Below are positions 1-32,906 of a stretch of 64,000 nt of DNA, in pieces. Within the stretch, counting starts at the first letter, position 1; every line of letters starts with the position of its first letter. The stretch covers positions 728,501 through 792,500 of the forward strand of contig NC_092020.1 in the NCBI RefSeq assembly GCF_042242105.1. The letters run 5' to 3'. This stretch comes from Pempheris klunzingeri. Its lineage: Eukaryota; Chordata; Actinopteri; Acropomatiformes; Pempheridae. Position numbers and translations under genes: made by a program. The notes under the pieces were generated by a model, which was not told where the DNA came from, made no database searches, and was given only the letters and a program-made list of their open reading frames with translations.

Positions 1-2358
1 TTTGAATAGTTCCTCTCCAAACACCATTAAGCGGTTGTTTCCTGCAAAAGCAGACCGCAAGCTGGGTCTGTCCTTTTTAAGAGGACTCTCCCCATCGCTG
101 AGGGTCTACTGTAAAAGCCCAGCAGGTGTGACACAGACCTCATGACCAGAGTCACCTAAGTACTCGAGGGCTGTGGGGGGAGATGAAAACAGGAGAGTTA
201 AGTATGAAAAGCAGTGAAACAATAAGACTGATTTGTTTATAGATGATGGCAAGGGGAGGCACAAGACAGAGGGTTAGTTTAAAGGAACACTCGCAACAGA
301 GTTCAAGGACAAAAAACTAAGATAAGCACAAAGTTATAAAGGTTTGTAAACTGTGATAAACAAAAAAATTAACCTGAGAAAGAAATTGGAGCTTTCAGAC
401 ACATCTCGTGGCCTTGAGTGGATGGATATAGTTTAGTTGAAAGGCTTTGGAAATCCTCCAGTAAGTGGACCTTGTGTTAAGAATTTGTTTTTGCCAAATT
501 GCTGTTTCCAAGGACATTAATTAACCTTCAGTCTTTACAACTTCTAAAACTACATACATAGTACAGGTTGTGTTGTTTTCATTTGAAGGGTAAAATGTGA
601 ATTGCTAAATATTCATGTAAAACGATGTACTCACAAGCAAGGGTATATATATATATATACTTTTTTACTATATACCTATTGCAAGTGTAAATAAAATGTT
701 GTGAAAAATAGAATTTAACAAAAAAATGGCTTGTTACACAGAAAACTGTCTAATCCTGGATAGCAACAAACAATAATAGTAGTTAAAACTCTTCCTGAAG
801 CCAGTCTGGAGAAAATCAAACACACCTTTTCAGACATGACTGATGCTCTAACCTCTTTGGGAGCCACCATTGTTATTTTGGAGCAAACAGTTGGTTCTTG
901 CTGTCGTCACACATGAATTCTTCTTGTAGCTTAATGGTGATTAGTCCAAACTGCTGTTTTGTGTTCAATCACAATCACTTGGAGCCTGGCGAGACTGACT
1001 TTCACTTGATGGTAATCTCTCGAATCCAGCTGCCTCACAAGGTTACCTTAAAAAATCCCCACTGTCTGACACTGTCAAACTTATAGTCTTCTATCAGCTT
1101 TACATTGAAACTATAAACTCAAGAATCTGTTTTAATGGCTGGAAATCATTTTATACACATGCTTGAAGTTCATCATGTTTATCTGGACAGCATAGTTTGT
1201 ATTAACTATCCATCCAGGGGAACAAGGAGATTAAAGAGGCTGAACTGAAATTGAAATACAATTTAAAAAAAAAAAAAAAGTAAACGATAATCACACACCT
1301 ACAGAAGCAATAGTGGGCGTGTTCCTCTATTCTCCTTTTCCTGAACCGAGGGAGAGAGCAGTGCAGGAGATAAGCTGCTGCCTGTCATCATGCAACCAGT
1401 CACATTAACAAACAGCTTATCTTCTGCACCAGATCCCCCTCTTCAACTGTGTGCAGACAAAATGTCTGCCAGACGCAGAAGACGACAGAGAGAAGAAGAA
1501 GTGGGGAAAGGGGGAACAAATTAGAGGGGAGACTTCAAGGCAGATGGCATGGCAGATTTATAGACAGAGGAAGTGAACAAAAGCAGAATGAGAGAACGAG
1601 TGTGTGAAATACAGTTTAAGATAAAGGCCGTCAGAGGTGAGATTTGCTCACTGTAGTCACTTTTACAGAGGGGTGGCTGAGATTAAAGACACTTGGTGGC
1701 AGGTCTCCATGCAGTCGTCTCTGCCTTGCAGGCCTCTGTCTCTCTGTCACAGTCCCAGTTAGTCAGTCTGCGGTTTGTGGTGCCACCACACTTGGGGTCC
1801 GTGTGCCACCAAGACATCCCAGACTGAGGGAGAGATGGATTAGGGCACAGCAGAGCGGGGATTAGCTGGCCTCTGGGCCTGGTGCTCATAAGGCAGCGTC
1901 AAACGGTCCAGCACAGAGTGTGACTGTGTTTCAGTGTCTCGCATACTTTAAATGAGTGCGCAGGCTGGTGTTTTTAGTTAGTGTTTGTAGCATTCCACAT
2001 CTAAAACATCTTAAGAGTTTCCCTCAGAGAGAGAGACTGGTGGAGGAACAAAGGAGCATGTTGCCTTTTCAGTTTTATCACAGTTTTTATCTCACAAAGA
2101 GAGATCTTAAAAGGGATTCTCACTGCAAGCTCATGTCATATGGTCCTCTTATAGAGAAATCTGCTCAGACAGAAGTGACTTGAGATTGAGCAGTCTCCAC
2201 TGCATTAAGTGGTATTACTGCCTCACCTTACCATTTGATTTAATGCTCCCTGCTAGAAGATGTTTTGTACAATGATGCATTTTGCTCATATGATAGCTCA
2301 TGTGTGACGGCTGATTTATTTTGACCAACTGTCTCCCATTATCTCCTCCCTCCTACAG
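1..2358. other. col23a1 intron sequence, no exon recognised
   Basis: This stretch precedes the first collagen exon visible in the window and is presumably intronic. I see no Gly-X-Y open segment with splice sites in it. It holds a short AT dinucleotide run near 643-658 and a poly-A run near 1265-1279. The small open frames here have no family resemblance and mostly lack real ATG starts. Confidence 0.6.
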
Positions 2359-18521
<16,163 letters not shown>

Positions 18522-21500
18522 TGACTAACCAGCAGCATGGAATCTGTACATATTGATATGGTATATATATTGCAATTGAATACTACACCAACAACTCCCT
18601 TTTTTTCATAAAACGTTTTATATAATATATTGAGATTTTTTTAACAAGGAAATTTTTTGAGTCTACAGTATTATGAAAACTTTCTTAAACTCTAGAGATC
18701 CAGTGTTGTTGTGAATGCAGCTGTGGTTTTGAAGAGAAGAAGCTGAGCTGGCGGTGGGACTCTTACTTTGAAGGACAGTCCAGTCCAGCTGCCTCACTAA
18801 CAAAGTCTGACTTGCTGCCTGATTGTAATCTTGAACGCTGTGTGGCTATGACGGCGTGCGCACTCACCCTGTCTCACGGATGGATGCTTGGATGGATGGA
18901 CAGATCTCATGGCTGTGGCAGATGGAGGAGTGTGGGTCAGTACTCTCTTCTCCTCTCTCTCTGTTTTCTCAAAGGAGGAAATGGCGAGACAGAAGCTCAA
19001 ACGCAAGCGTCTCTCTCAGCCCTGAAGGTGTGCGGGGGCCTGGCGGAGAAAGGACACAAAGACAGGCAGAGAGCACAAAGTGCAGATTGGCCTTGATGAC
19101 GCAGAGCGAGCCATGTAATGCCTCGGTGTCACACTGAACACTCAGATCCTCCGTTATGGAAACTCCAGGAGGGAGCGAACACTGCATTTCCACATTCACC
19201 TGAGAATGGAAGACACGCCTGTGGCTGATGGTGCTGCGCAATAGCTTGATAACCGGTCCAAGCTATTTGGGAGTCACAGACGTCACTGGCACATAAGGAG
19301 GGATTTCCTGCACAGATACATTGAACATGTTGTGATGGTCTCTTTGAATGGCTCTTTTTGTGAAAGCTTTCACTAATTAAATGCATGATCATAACAAGGA
19401 GCCGTGTTGTTTAGCATCCTGACAGCTTGTATGACTTGTGGTCCCTCTTTGAAATGTCAAATGACGGCACATTCATTTTCTTTTGCAATAGGCGGCCTTT
19501 AATAGTCTTTCCATTTGAACAAGCCACTCAGAAAAGTCCGTAAGTCTGCCTTTTTATGGCTTACACTTGTGTCAGTGGTGACTCGTGTGTTATTTTGTTA
19601 TATTCTTACCTATTTTTGTCCATTCCTGCATTTCCATGATTGTGGAATAAATAGATAGAGAAACATCAAGGCCAGATCTGAAGGAACCATTTACAGTATT
19701 CATAATAAACCAGCGTTTCAGTTGCCTTGACAGATGATTGCCAATCAAATTATTTCCTCAGTAATTTTCAGTGTAACTGATGCATTTTGACTGATCATTC
19801 TCCTTTAATCACTGACGAAGACATGTTTAACGTTGCCAGTTTCTCTGGACAACAGTGTAAGTTCTTGCTGCTGATTTAAATGTGTGTTGTTTGTTTGATA
19901 TTTCTGAATAAATATGAGTCATTTGGACTGAAGAACTAACAGACTAAAGTATGAAATATAAATCAAATGTATACAGAACCATTGTTTCTGGGGGCAATTA
20001 TTCATTTTTATTCAGCAATACACCTTCAGCACAGTTCGCATTTTGTGTGCGTGCTTCCTTTCAGCTATCACAACAAGTTTTTCAGCTATCAAATGAGTTT
20101 TATTAGTGTGTTTTGGTCTTTGTATTTTTTTCTCTGATGGAGTAATCACTTGGTGCTTAAATACTTCTGCTTCTCACACGACACACACATGTCCACAGTT
20201 CACACATGTGCAGCATTGTATAAACACATGTTGAACTTAGAAAAAAATACATTTTACTTTTATTTTTATTGTTCTTTTTTCAAGTATTTGGCTACATGTA
20301 TACAGGACAGAGATTTCATGAAATCATTATTTGGTTCTGTTTACAGGGATAGAAGCACGCACACTAGAATAGAAACGTTTTTTAGTGGACATCTGACGGT
20401 TCTTCATTGTATTAGTTGCACTTTTTGATACAATATGATTTTTTTTAAGACAGGATACATATTCAGGTTAATCAGAAGACCCAGTTGACAAGCAGTCATT
20501 TACAACATTTTCATTGTTAGCCTGAATATGAACAATCAGACTGTTTTATGGGCTGATTTAGCTTCAGTTACCTTCAACACAAAGGCTGCTAAACATTTCA
20601 AATTGCGATGCTTTCCGACAACCACAAACATTGCAACATTTGCAAATTTCAAACAGGGTCAGTATTAGTATTGTTTGAAGTATGCTGTTTTTTTTTTAAT
20701 GGTGTGATTTTAGTCAAGATCTTCAAATAAATCAGAGGAACACAAATGTATATGTGATGTATTAAAATAGAATTTGCTCTTCCAATCAGATAACTTGCTG
20801 AAAAGGTAATGTAGCAGAAGGACAACGGTGGTTCAGCTTTATTTTTGTAAAAATCATTTTACAAAGTTTGACATTTTTCATGTCGGTGGGATAAATATGT
20901 TGTTGTGTTACTTTAGAAGGATTTTGTCAGTAATACCAGTGCTACGAATATTAAACCTATACTGCACCTGTCATTTATTAAGTTAAAGCTAATCTAGAAA
21001 CGCTTTCCATAAAAACAATTATCTGTCAATACGTTGAATATCATTAAGCTAAAATAGACCAGCTGACACACAAACTTTGTTTAAGAATCATTAAAAAAAA
21101 GTCGAGTGAGAAATTATATCAAAAAGCGTAATGATTTAACTGTAAACTAATACACAGTTCTTAGCATGATATCACTGGAAGCTGATGGTTATCTGACATT
21201 TAACATTATTATATGTGTTTATTTCTTTTACAGATTCTATCACTTTCAGTTTTTAAGGCTTAATGGGGTCAGTAAATGGCACAATGTTTCAGTACAGTTT
21301 GGTGTTTTAGCAGGTCACGTATCAAAGTATTAGCTTGATTTTGTGAGAATGTTTTTTTCTTTCTGGTTGTGCATTTGGTTGTAAAAGAATTAAGCTATTT
21401 TTGTAATTACTTGTCTAAAAATGTATAACATGAAATCCAGTCCACTAAATATGTAGACTGAAGTAAACTCTCCAATTGTATGTGTTTTTTTGTGTCTATT

Positions 21501-22004
21501 AAATCATAATTATGTAAAATCATTCAGTTTCATTCATTTTACATTAATTGAACATCAAGATGTTTAACCAGTCGTGCAGCATACTGCATGCACAGACAGG
21601 CATGTAATTACCGTGAAGCATTTCATTATTCAAGGAAGGAAATTAATTTGGGCGGAGAGGAATAAAATGTATACTAGCTGCACAAAATACAATAATAGAG
21701 GCATGCCAAAAAGAACAATACCAGAAAAACTAAAGTCATGCACGTCCTTTAATAGATATTTACACAAAGAGAGAGCAAAAGGGAGTTCTTACATGGTCTC
21801 TACCATCTCCTCTAATATCTGAAACTTGCTACCCAGCAGGTTAAAAAGTTCCCATTATTTGACAGACAACTGCGGAAGCATCTACAGCCACAGCAGCTCT
21901 ACCGTCTTAGTTTAGACACTAAGTGCAGCTAGAGGCTGATGTATCAGCATGTCTTTAGTTTTGTAAGTATTTGGTTATAAACTTTGAATTGGGAACACTT
22001 TGAA

Positions 22005-22150
22005 TGAAAGGTCAGGGGGTCACCAAAGTAAATATATTTCATCCTGACAAGGGCAAATTTTATGGCAGTTCAAATGAGAGATTTGAGTTGAGGGATTTCA
22101 TTACTAAACAAAATGCCACCAATGTCATGGTGGCTCAAGAGGAAAAAATC
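22005..22150 (-). repeat. Fragment of a common teleost dispersed repeat (reverse orientation)
   Basis: Words AAGGTCAGGGGGTCACCAAAG, TTTCATCCTGA and TTTTATGGCAGTTCAA match, on the reverse strand, the same family as the better copy at 63325-63583 and the fragment at 61795-61895. It is strongly diverged. Confidence 0.55.
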
Positions 22151-23664
22151 CAGGGATGTCTAAACAAAATATCTTCATCCTTTAGTTGCTTAGATATTTC
22201 CGACTGACAAACCAACAATCGCCATCCACAGGGCCACGTCGCTAGCGTGGAAAAAAACCTGAAGTCAGAAATAACCAGCGCTATATTCAGATACACACCC
22301 TGCAGATATTAGTGAAAAAGTTGCCAGAAAGTGAATGTGATGTATTCTGTGTTCACTGCCACTTGCAGGTTGCTGTTGACCGCTGACACATTGTGGAAAG
22401 CTCCAAATCAAAAGAGTGTTTCATTAACTTAAACAGACTCTGCACCACACAAGACCAGCCGGACGTTTCCTCTCATCCGAGCATGATGGTGGCATCAGTG
22501 TTTCCCTGGACCATCTGACTCAGATGTGCCAGTGAGAAGGATACTGGTGTGTCAGCCCCTAGGCTACTGAAATGTGCTCTTAATTTCACAAATTATATCA
22601 AACAAATACAGAAACATTTTCACAAATTATTTTCATATGCCCTCCATCGTTAGGACATGTGTCGAATGAGCTCATTGTTTCTAAACAACAGGTTACACAA
22701 CTGGTTATAGTTGATCCATGTGAGAGGGAACAAAGGCATACAACATTAACATCCCCTCTAACTGTTTACAGTAACTCCAGATTTCATGTCTTTAATTTTC
22801 AGTAATAGCCAGTTTTCAATTAACAAATGACCCTGTGTTCATGGTTCAGTGTTTGTGACGATTAAATTGGTGCCACATTTGTTAGAGTACATGACCATCG
22901 GAGATTGTTAAATAATAATAATTAACACTTGATGACACCACAAGGATCATTCAAGAAATATTCTACCTATGACTTCATTACAAGATAATCAGATGCTGGT
23001 GTCATTAACAATGATGCCACACGATGCAGTATTTACATCATGATACTATAGAAGCCTGCTGCGATGGCAAAAAGAGGATCCTCCAAGTCATTATAATAAG
23101 AAACTTTCTCAAAATAATGGCTCAGTATTTCATGATAATGACTTATTTTGAAAAAATGACTTACATGAATAAAACAGTATTAGAAGTGATGGGAAATCTA
23201 ACCATTGTCTTTGTACATTCATAGGTGGGTCTGGTGTTATTATTAATTGATATTAGGCCTTTTTCACAGTAGACATTTTGTCACAGTAGGAAAGTCACAG
23301 GTGTTAATAACATTAACCATCTTAAGCCGTGACAGTGTGCAGTGAGCCAGCGTGCTCATGAACATGAGATAAAGTATCTTGTAAAAATATGATTATTTAG
23401 AAATACATTTGTAAGTAGTTTGAATGACATTTGTACTTTTAATAACTGATATCAACATTATAAAATGATTTAATGTAGTCCATAGTGAGAGCAGCTCTAA
23501 TGGACTAGATATTACCTTGTGACACAGCTTGTCGTATTGTCTGGTGTGTATGAGCTACTATCCATTATTAAAAAATCAGGTAATTCTTATACTCAGTTAT
23601 GAACCAAATTAAAGCAGGACTTTGGTTTTTGTATTTACATGAAAATATGTGACATTTATGTATA

Positions 23665-23665
<1 letters not shown>

Positions 23666-23704
<39 letters not shown>
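23666..23704. repeat. (TG)n microsatellite
   Basis: A pure TG run of about 39 bp in the col23a1-rack1 intergenic region. Confidence 0.97.
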
Positions 23705-23707
<3 letters not shown>

Positions 23708-24088
23708 ACTGCTAGGCCTACATCGTTCTTATTTTGACTTTCATGACTCTCATAAAATCATGAAATAACATAACTGGGTCTATTATCATGTTTTCCTTTT
23801 AATTTTGCTGTTACATTCTCTCTCATTTTGTATTTTGATGTAGTAAAGTGTTTTATATCAAATAAATCATAAGTGATGGTATTTCTTAACTATTTTAAAT
23901 CATCAGTTCCTTTAATGTGCAAAATGCAATTGTTATAACTATGTTTCTCACATAAAGTAAGAAATTAAGTTATAAAGTTCATCCACGGCCCTGTAGTCTG
24001 ATTTTGCATGGTGAAGGTATGAAGTCCACATTTCCCAGAGTCCTTTGCGGGCTGTTCACCCCTCAAAGTTATTGCATCCGGGTGTGAA

Positions 24089-24102
24089 CTTCCTTTTCCT
24101 CT
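24089..24102 (+). promoter_or_regulatory. rack1: 5' TOP-like pyrimidine tract of rack1
   Basis: The tract CTTCCTTTTCCTCT lies about 90 bp before the rack1 ATG. RACK1 mRNA belongs to the TOP class, in which a cap-proximal C followed by pyrimidines gives mTOR/LARP1-dependent translation. The tract's position and composition fit a transcription start, but the start itself is inferred. Confidence 0.55.
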
Positions 24103-24111
24103 GTGCCCTGA

Positions 24112-28173
<4,062 letters not shown>

Positions 28174-28198
28174 GAACGTTTCATTGAAGCAACTTTGA

Positions 28199-28204
28199 AT
28201 AAAA
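28199..28204 (+). terminator. rack1: rack1 polyadenylation signal
   Basis: AATAAA lies 26 bases after the rack1 stop codon and implies a very short 3' UTR, as is usual for ribosomal-protein-class genes. Confidence 0.85.
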
Positions 28205-28645
28205 GACTGTTTGAAAAGAACATGGCTTCTGTTTTGGTTTCAGCAGTCTGACTATAATGTATACAACATGATTTTCTTTCCTTTTTTGAACTTAAATTTT
28301 ACACAATGGTTGACATTAGAAGGGACAAAGGTGCATTTAAAGCCTCAATGAAGCAGCAAAAAATTATTTGAGGGTTTATTAAACACTTAAAGTAAATCAG
28401 AACTTATGTGAGATCATCAGTGAGACAGTAATATTTTGGTCATTTGATTTGTGGAAATACTTAAACTTGGTACATAAAGTGTCCCTGCATAATTTGTGTG
28501 AAAGAAGTTGTCTTCTGAAATAATTTTCCTCACATACACAAATGAATATTGACTGATTACTCATTTCATAAACTATGTACCAATCTGCCCAGTCTGTTGT
28601 GCCTTTTGTAGATTGGCCTGCTTGACTTGCCGTAGACTGGAGATG

Positions 28646-28658
28646 GTATCCTAGCAAC
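28646..28658 (+). promoter_or_regulatory. nme5: RFX X-box-like site upstream of nme5
   Basis: GTATCC-T-AGCAAC fits the RFX-factor X-box layout (two half-sites, 1-nt spacer). The downstream half AGCAAC is perfect and the upstream half deviates by one base. It lies about 220 bp before the nme5 ATG. RFX and FOXJ1 drive motile-cilium genes, and NME5 is an axonemal (radial spoke) protein, so the location makes sense. Function is inferred. Confidence 0.6.
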
Positions 28659-28875
28659 CCAGAGACATGAAGAGCACGGGGCTGTAGCCGGTAACAGCAG
28701 TTTGGACCTTTTTACATTTTAAAACGTCAAACTATTGACCGGCTACACATCACGTGTAGCTGAATAAACCCTCTGTTACCCGTTAAGATTATTACTGCTT
28801 AACGTTAGTATTTCGTTGACAGGACTGACTGAAAGCACCGTAACCTCTTTAGCTAGCTATAGCATACAGGGAAGG

Positions 28876-31015
28876 ATGGACCAGACTTCACATCCTCGTA
28901 TTTATGTGGAAAGAACTCTGGCCCTCATTAAACCAGATGCCGTCCACAAAGCCGAGGAGATCGAGGACGTTATCCTCAAATCGGGCTTCACTATCCTGCA
29001 GGTTGGTTAAACTGAACACAGCGGTAAGCTTGGACGTCTGTAACCTGTAGGATGTGTTGTCTTCAGGGTGGTGGTTTCATGTTAGGACGGGGATGGCAGA
29101 CTGTACATAGAGTCTGATTATGAGAGGTCCCTTCAAAAACAAGTACGGTGGGTACCCACCGAGGGTAGAGCCAGAGTAACACTTCTAACATCTAACATAT
29201 GTTATCTGCACATAACGCTACATGTTGGCTGACAAGAAGAGACGAAAAGTTTAATTTTGAGGTAATGGGGAAACTATTTCTGCAGTACAATGTTTGTCCA
29301 CCAGAGAGCGCTGACAACGTCCTACTCGTCACATGTCATGGCTCTCTAGGAGCTTTATTTAAATAAATTATATATATATATATATATGTGTGAAGATGAA
29401 GCATCAGACTTTGACAAGCAGTATAAAATCAACACCTTGTCCCTGCCACAGAAGCGGAGGCTGCAGCTAAGTCCAGAACAATGCAGTGACTTCTACGCTG
29501 ACCAGTATGGAAAGCTCTTCTTCCCCAGCTTGACCGCCTTCATGAGCTCTAGCCCTATCCTTGCCATGACTCTGGCCCGGTACAACGCTATCGCCCACTG
29601 GAAGTCCATCATGGGGCCTGTCAACAGCATCAAGGCCAGAGAAACTCATCCAGAGTGGTCAGTCTGTGAATTTACAAAGTGCTGATTCAGAGTTTTCTTC
29701 TGTCGTCTGTTCCTTCTATGTCACATGTGCTCTTTTTTTGCAATATAAAATATAATACAGAGGTGAACATTTTGACTGAATCACTGCAGAGTAGGGCTGA
29801 TGGAAATAAACAGACCTTCAGTACACTAAGAGACACTTTAACTGTCGATTCCTCCACCACAATGAAAGGTATGTTCACGGCCTATATTGATAACAGGAGT
29901 GCAGGAGAATGGACTAAGATGTTTCAGGCACCAAAGCTCAACACCAGCAAACAACATGGTAACAACGTGTGAGCACATCCACATCGGGGTGTCATCCAGA
30001 TAATATTTCTGTGATATCATGGCACCAATCATTTGGTCATACAGATTCAGACAGGCAGTGGTGTGTGATGGAGACACCATATCAAACTAAATAATAATGT
30101 TTGCTCAGATATACTGATAAAAGCCCATTCTCTACCGTTTTGAAACGGTAGATGGTGAAGAGGGTACTTTACTCTCTTAACATTCACCATTGCCATGGTA
30201 CAGTATGTGTTCACCTTAAAATGCCAAAGTTTGAATCTGATATTTGCATATATGTCTTTAATTTATTGCGATTCTAGGCCCCAGCTGCTATCACCATGCC
30301 CTGTGAGTGCAGGTCATCCTGTGAATTGGTACAATGATTTATTGTTTTTATATGAGGTAGAAAGGTAAAGGTTTGCACTCATGACAACCCTGGCAGAGAT
30401 ATTTATATGAATGTGATGTATTTTTCCCCAGCCTTCGAGCAAAATATGGCACCTCTGACCTGAAAAACGCACTCCATGGGAGTGACTCATTTCACGCAGC
30501 TGACAGGGAGATAAAATTCATGTTCCCAAACTGTAAGTATGTTCACACATGCTGCTGTTCGTGTAGAAATGTAGTGTTAAACACACCCTCCATTCTTTCT
30601 CACTATAGCCATAATTGAGCCATTTCCCTCAAGAGAAGATACTGAAGAATTCCTGAGTAGGCATGTAAACCCAACTCTGCTGCATGGACTCAGTGAGGTC
30701 TGCAAGCACAAGCCACTCAACCCCTGCGTAAGTATTCACTGCTCTGTATTTGAAGATATGCAGGTGGACAGATTGATTCATTAGTCAGTTATTTATTATT
30801 TAATTATTATTATTGTTATAATAATTAGTATTTATTTTGCAGCTGAATGTCACTGTTACCATGCTGTTTGCTGGTGTTGAGCTTTAGTCCCTGAAACATC
30901 TCACTCCATTATCCTGCACTTTTGTTATTAATAGATTTGGCTCGCTGACTGGCTGATCAAAAACAATCCAAACAAGCCTCAAATATGTGATGCCATTGTG
31001 GAAGAAGCAGAATGA
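28876..31015 (+). CDS. nme5: Nucleoside diphosphate kinase homolog 5 (cilium/sperm axoneme)
   Basis: NME5 is a group II NDP-kinase homologue of motile cilia and sperm, associated with radial spokes; its kinase activity is considered doubtful. Exons 28876-29001, 29452-29657, 30432-30532, 30609-30727 and 30935-31015 join in frame to 210 aa (human about 212). The NDK domain spans about residues 8-145, beginning YVERTLALIKPDAV. LHGSDS carries the histidine at about 126 that corresponds to the NDK active site. The C-terminal DPY-30-like helix region reads VNPTLLHGLSEVCKHKP...WLADWLIKNNPNKP. Start at MDQTSHPRIYVE: it is in frame and close to the human start. An in-frame ATG further upstream is not supported. 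The gene starts about 670 bp after rack1's poly(A) signal. Confidence 0.95.
29895..29968 (+). repeat. Inverted-repeat arm 1 in nme5 intron 2
   Basis: About 74 bp beginning AGGAGTGCAGGAGAATGG and ending ATGGTAACAACGTG matches, by eye at well over 80 percent, the reverse complement of 30850-30922. CTCAACACCAGCAAACA is shared exactly. Confidence 0.8.
30850..30922 (-). repeat. Inverted-repeat arm 2 in nme5 intron 4
   Basis: This is the reverse-orientation partner of 29895-29968. It ends only about 12 bp before the acceptor of the last nme5 exon, so it may form part of the branch-point and acceptor region. The two arms flank exons 3 and 4. Confidence 0.8.
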
Positions 31016-31086
31016 CAAGGAAAAAAGAGAGATGAATGCATTTCATTTATTTTTAAAGCAAATGTATCTGTTCAGTACTTTGATGA

Positions 31087-31092
31087 AATAAA
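31087..31092 (+). terminator. nme5: nme5 polyadenylation signal
   Basis: AATAAA lies 72 bases after the nme5 stop, followed by an A-run and then a GT-rich stretch. Confidence 0.8.
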
Positions 31093-32230
31093 AAAAAAAA
31101 GTCTTTTCAGCACTAATCATCTGTTTTGCTTGCTTTTTGGTAAAGTTGACCTATTCATATCATATATCATCATATCACCTTGAATCACCTCGTAAATCAG
31201 CCAGTGGGTGGAAAAGTTTGCATTTGAGCATGACTGCACTGAGTGAGTGGATGAGTTGTACAGTATGACCTGAGCTGAGGTGAAGTGGACCAAACACTCA
31301 GACAATAACATGTTCTGGTCTGCCTGCTTTGATTAGCTTCATCTCTCGTTGATTCAGACTGCTTTACAGCAGTTTGCTGCTATTGATTATGAAGGAAAAT
31401 GATCTCAACGACCAGTGCAGGAGTAGCATGGTGTGTGTTTTTGGATTGCTTTTTAGCAAAAAAAATATATAGAAAACTTGAGACAGAAAGAATACATTTG
31501 TTTTGATATTTGAATGTTTAATCTCTAAGGCCATTTTACCTCAGTTTATTTTGTCTGCAGGATGTAACTATGATTATAACTTAAGGGCTCATAGGGCTAT
31601 TCTCATCCCTGCCTTTAATAGAAAACTGTCTCCACTGTCTAGAGGATTCAGAAAAAATAACAGGTGGATCTCACAATGCATTGTAGTACAATCCTGCAAT
31701 CCACCTCTCATTCATCACCAGAGATAGATGCTCCAGTCTAAAAAGTTAAGTGTTTATTTTAAATGTGTACTTTATCATGTATGTGCTTTAACTTCTCATA
31801 TCTATGCTGCTTGTAGGTTCAGTGTTTCTTCACTTCTACTTGCTTACTACTCAATGAAATCATTGTCCGCGAACACATTCAGTATCAAGGGCTTGATGAC
31901 AGCTCCTAACGCGTTTATCTACCATCAGTGTTATACAGATATACAGATACCAACAGAGGACATTTTCCGCTTATTGTCTTTTCTTTTTCACTTCCGTGGC
32001 CCGAACCGAGCTGCCGAGCTATGTTTGTCAGGTTCAAAGAGGATAACACTGCCGGCCAGTCAAAATGTGACAGTATCATGTTGAAACATTATTCCCAGCA
32101 GTAGCTATTCATCATATTTTAGTGGTGGTGTTGAAATTTCCGAGCGCTCCGTCGGAGGCAGAAAATGTACTTCGAGTTCCTTCCTGTGTGTTGGGGGCGT
32201 GAACGTCTTCAGTGAGAAGAAAGCTCCCTG
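31093..32230. other. nme5-hnrnpab intergenic region
   Basis: I see no gene here. Open frames at 31503-31727 and 31728-32084 have no family features. The last part merges into the hnrnpab promoter. Confidence 0.55.
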
Positions 32231-32392
32231 GATGTGATTGGTCAGCGTCATGAGTGTCAGGGGAAACCATCCAATCAGACGGCTCCTTCACAGAAACGTC
32301 GTTTTTTTTTCTGCCGGTTCTAGAAAACCAACCACGAGTGGTCGTCGTGTGGGAGAATCCATCTTGAAGAGAGCTCTCCGGTTGTGTGACCA
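32231..32392 (+). promoter_or_regulatory. hnrnpab: hnrnpab promoter and non-coding first exon
   Basis: Two CCAAT-type boxes are visible in opposite orientations: GATTGGTCAG near 32238 and CCAATCAGAC near 32271. A heat-shock-element-like TTCTAGAA lies near 32319. The YY1-type word CCATCTTG (about 32359) falls in the likely 5' UTR. A donor GTAAGC at 32393 and an acceptor CTGCGCTCAG at 32891 would remove a 5' UTR intron of about 500 bp before the coding exon. The transcription start is inferred. Confidence 0.55.
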
Positions 32393-32906
32393 GTAAGCAG
32401 GTTTTCGTACTTCATTAGTCTTGGTTTTGTCGTTATTTTGTCACGTAAGTACTTCGATTGTTGTAGTCTCTTGGTTGATTTGTCTGATAAATGTACATTA
32501 AATATGTAATTATTATAAAATAAAGGCCGACAGTGCCGCTAGCACGGCCTCTGCATTACGTAACTGACTGAGTTGTGCCGTCCAGCCGTGGTTTATCAGT
32601 GTGCTACAGATGGTTACGCTTTTTCTAATCTTTGGCTCCATCGGACCTGTAGTCTAGACGTCGGGTGGTTGCAGTGGTGTGTTAGTAAACGTTACTCGGT
32701 TGGTATTTTCGGGCTCGCGGCAGCAAATACGCCTTTCTGTGAATGTATGGAAGGCGGCTGTGCCGGCCAAAATGGTGGGAAATGCATGCATTGGCTCCGT
32801 GTAAATGGCGAAGCATGCACGGCGCGGAATAACGGGTTATATAACCAGTGTGGTTTTTCACAACTTGATTTTGTTTCTCCTCTGCGCTCAGGTATAATAG
32901 TGCAAA

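Larger units (their letters stand above)
18522..24088 (+). other. col23a1 3' UTR and intergenic region
   Basis: After the TGA at 18519 there is AT-rich sequence without a recognisable gene up to the rack1 promoter. AATAAA hexamers occur near 19645, 19909 and 20726, so the polyadenylation site cannot be fixed. A GT microsatellite and one repeat fragment are listed separately. Confidence 0.6.

Noticed and set aside
29386-29451. In-frame extension upstream of nme5 exon 2 (ATG-like start at 29395)
   Set aside because: The family has ILQ joined directly to KRRLQLSPEQC, and the acceptor CTGCCACAG ends at 29451, so the extension is intron.
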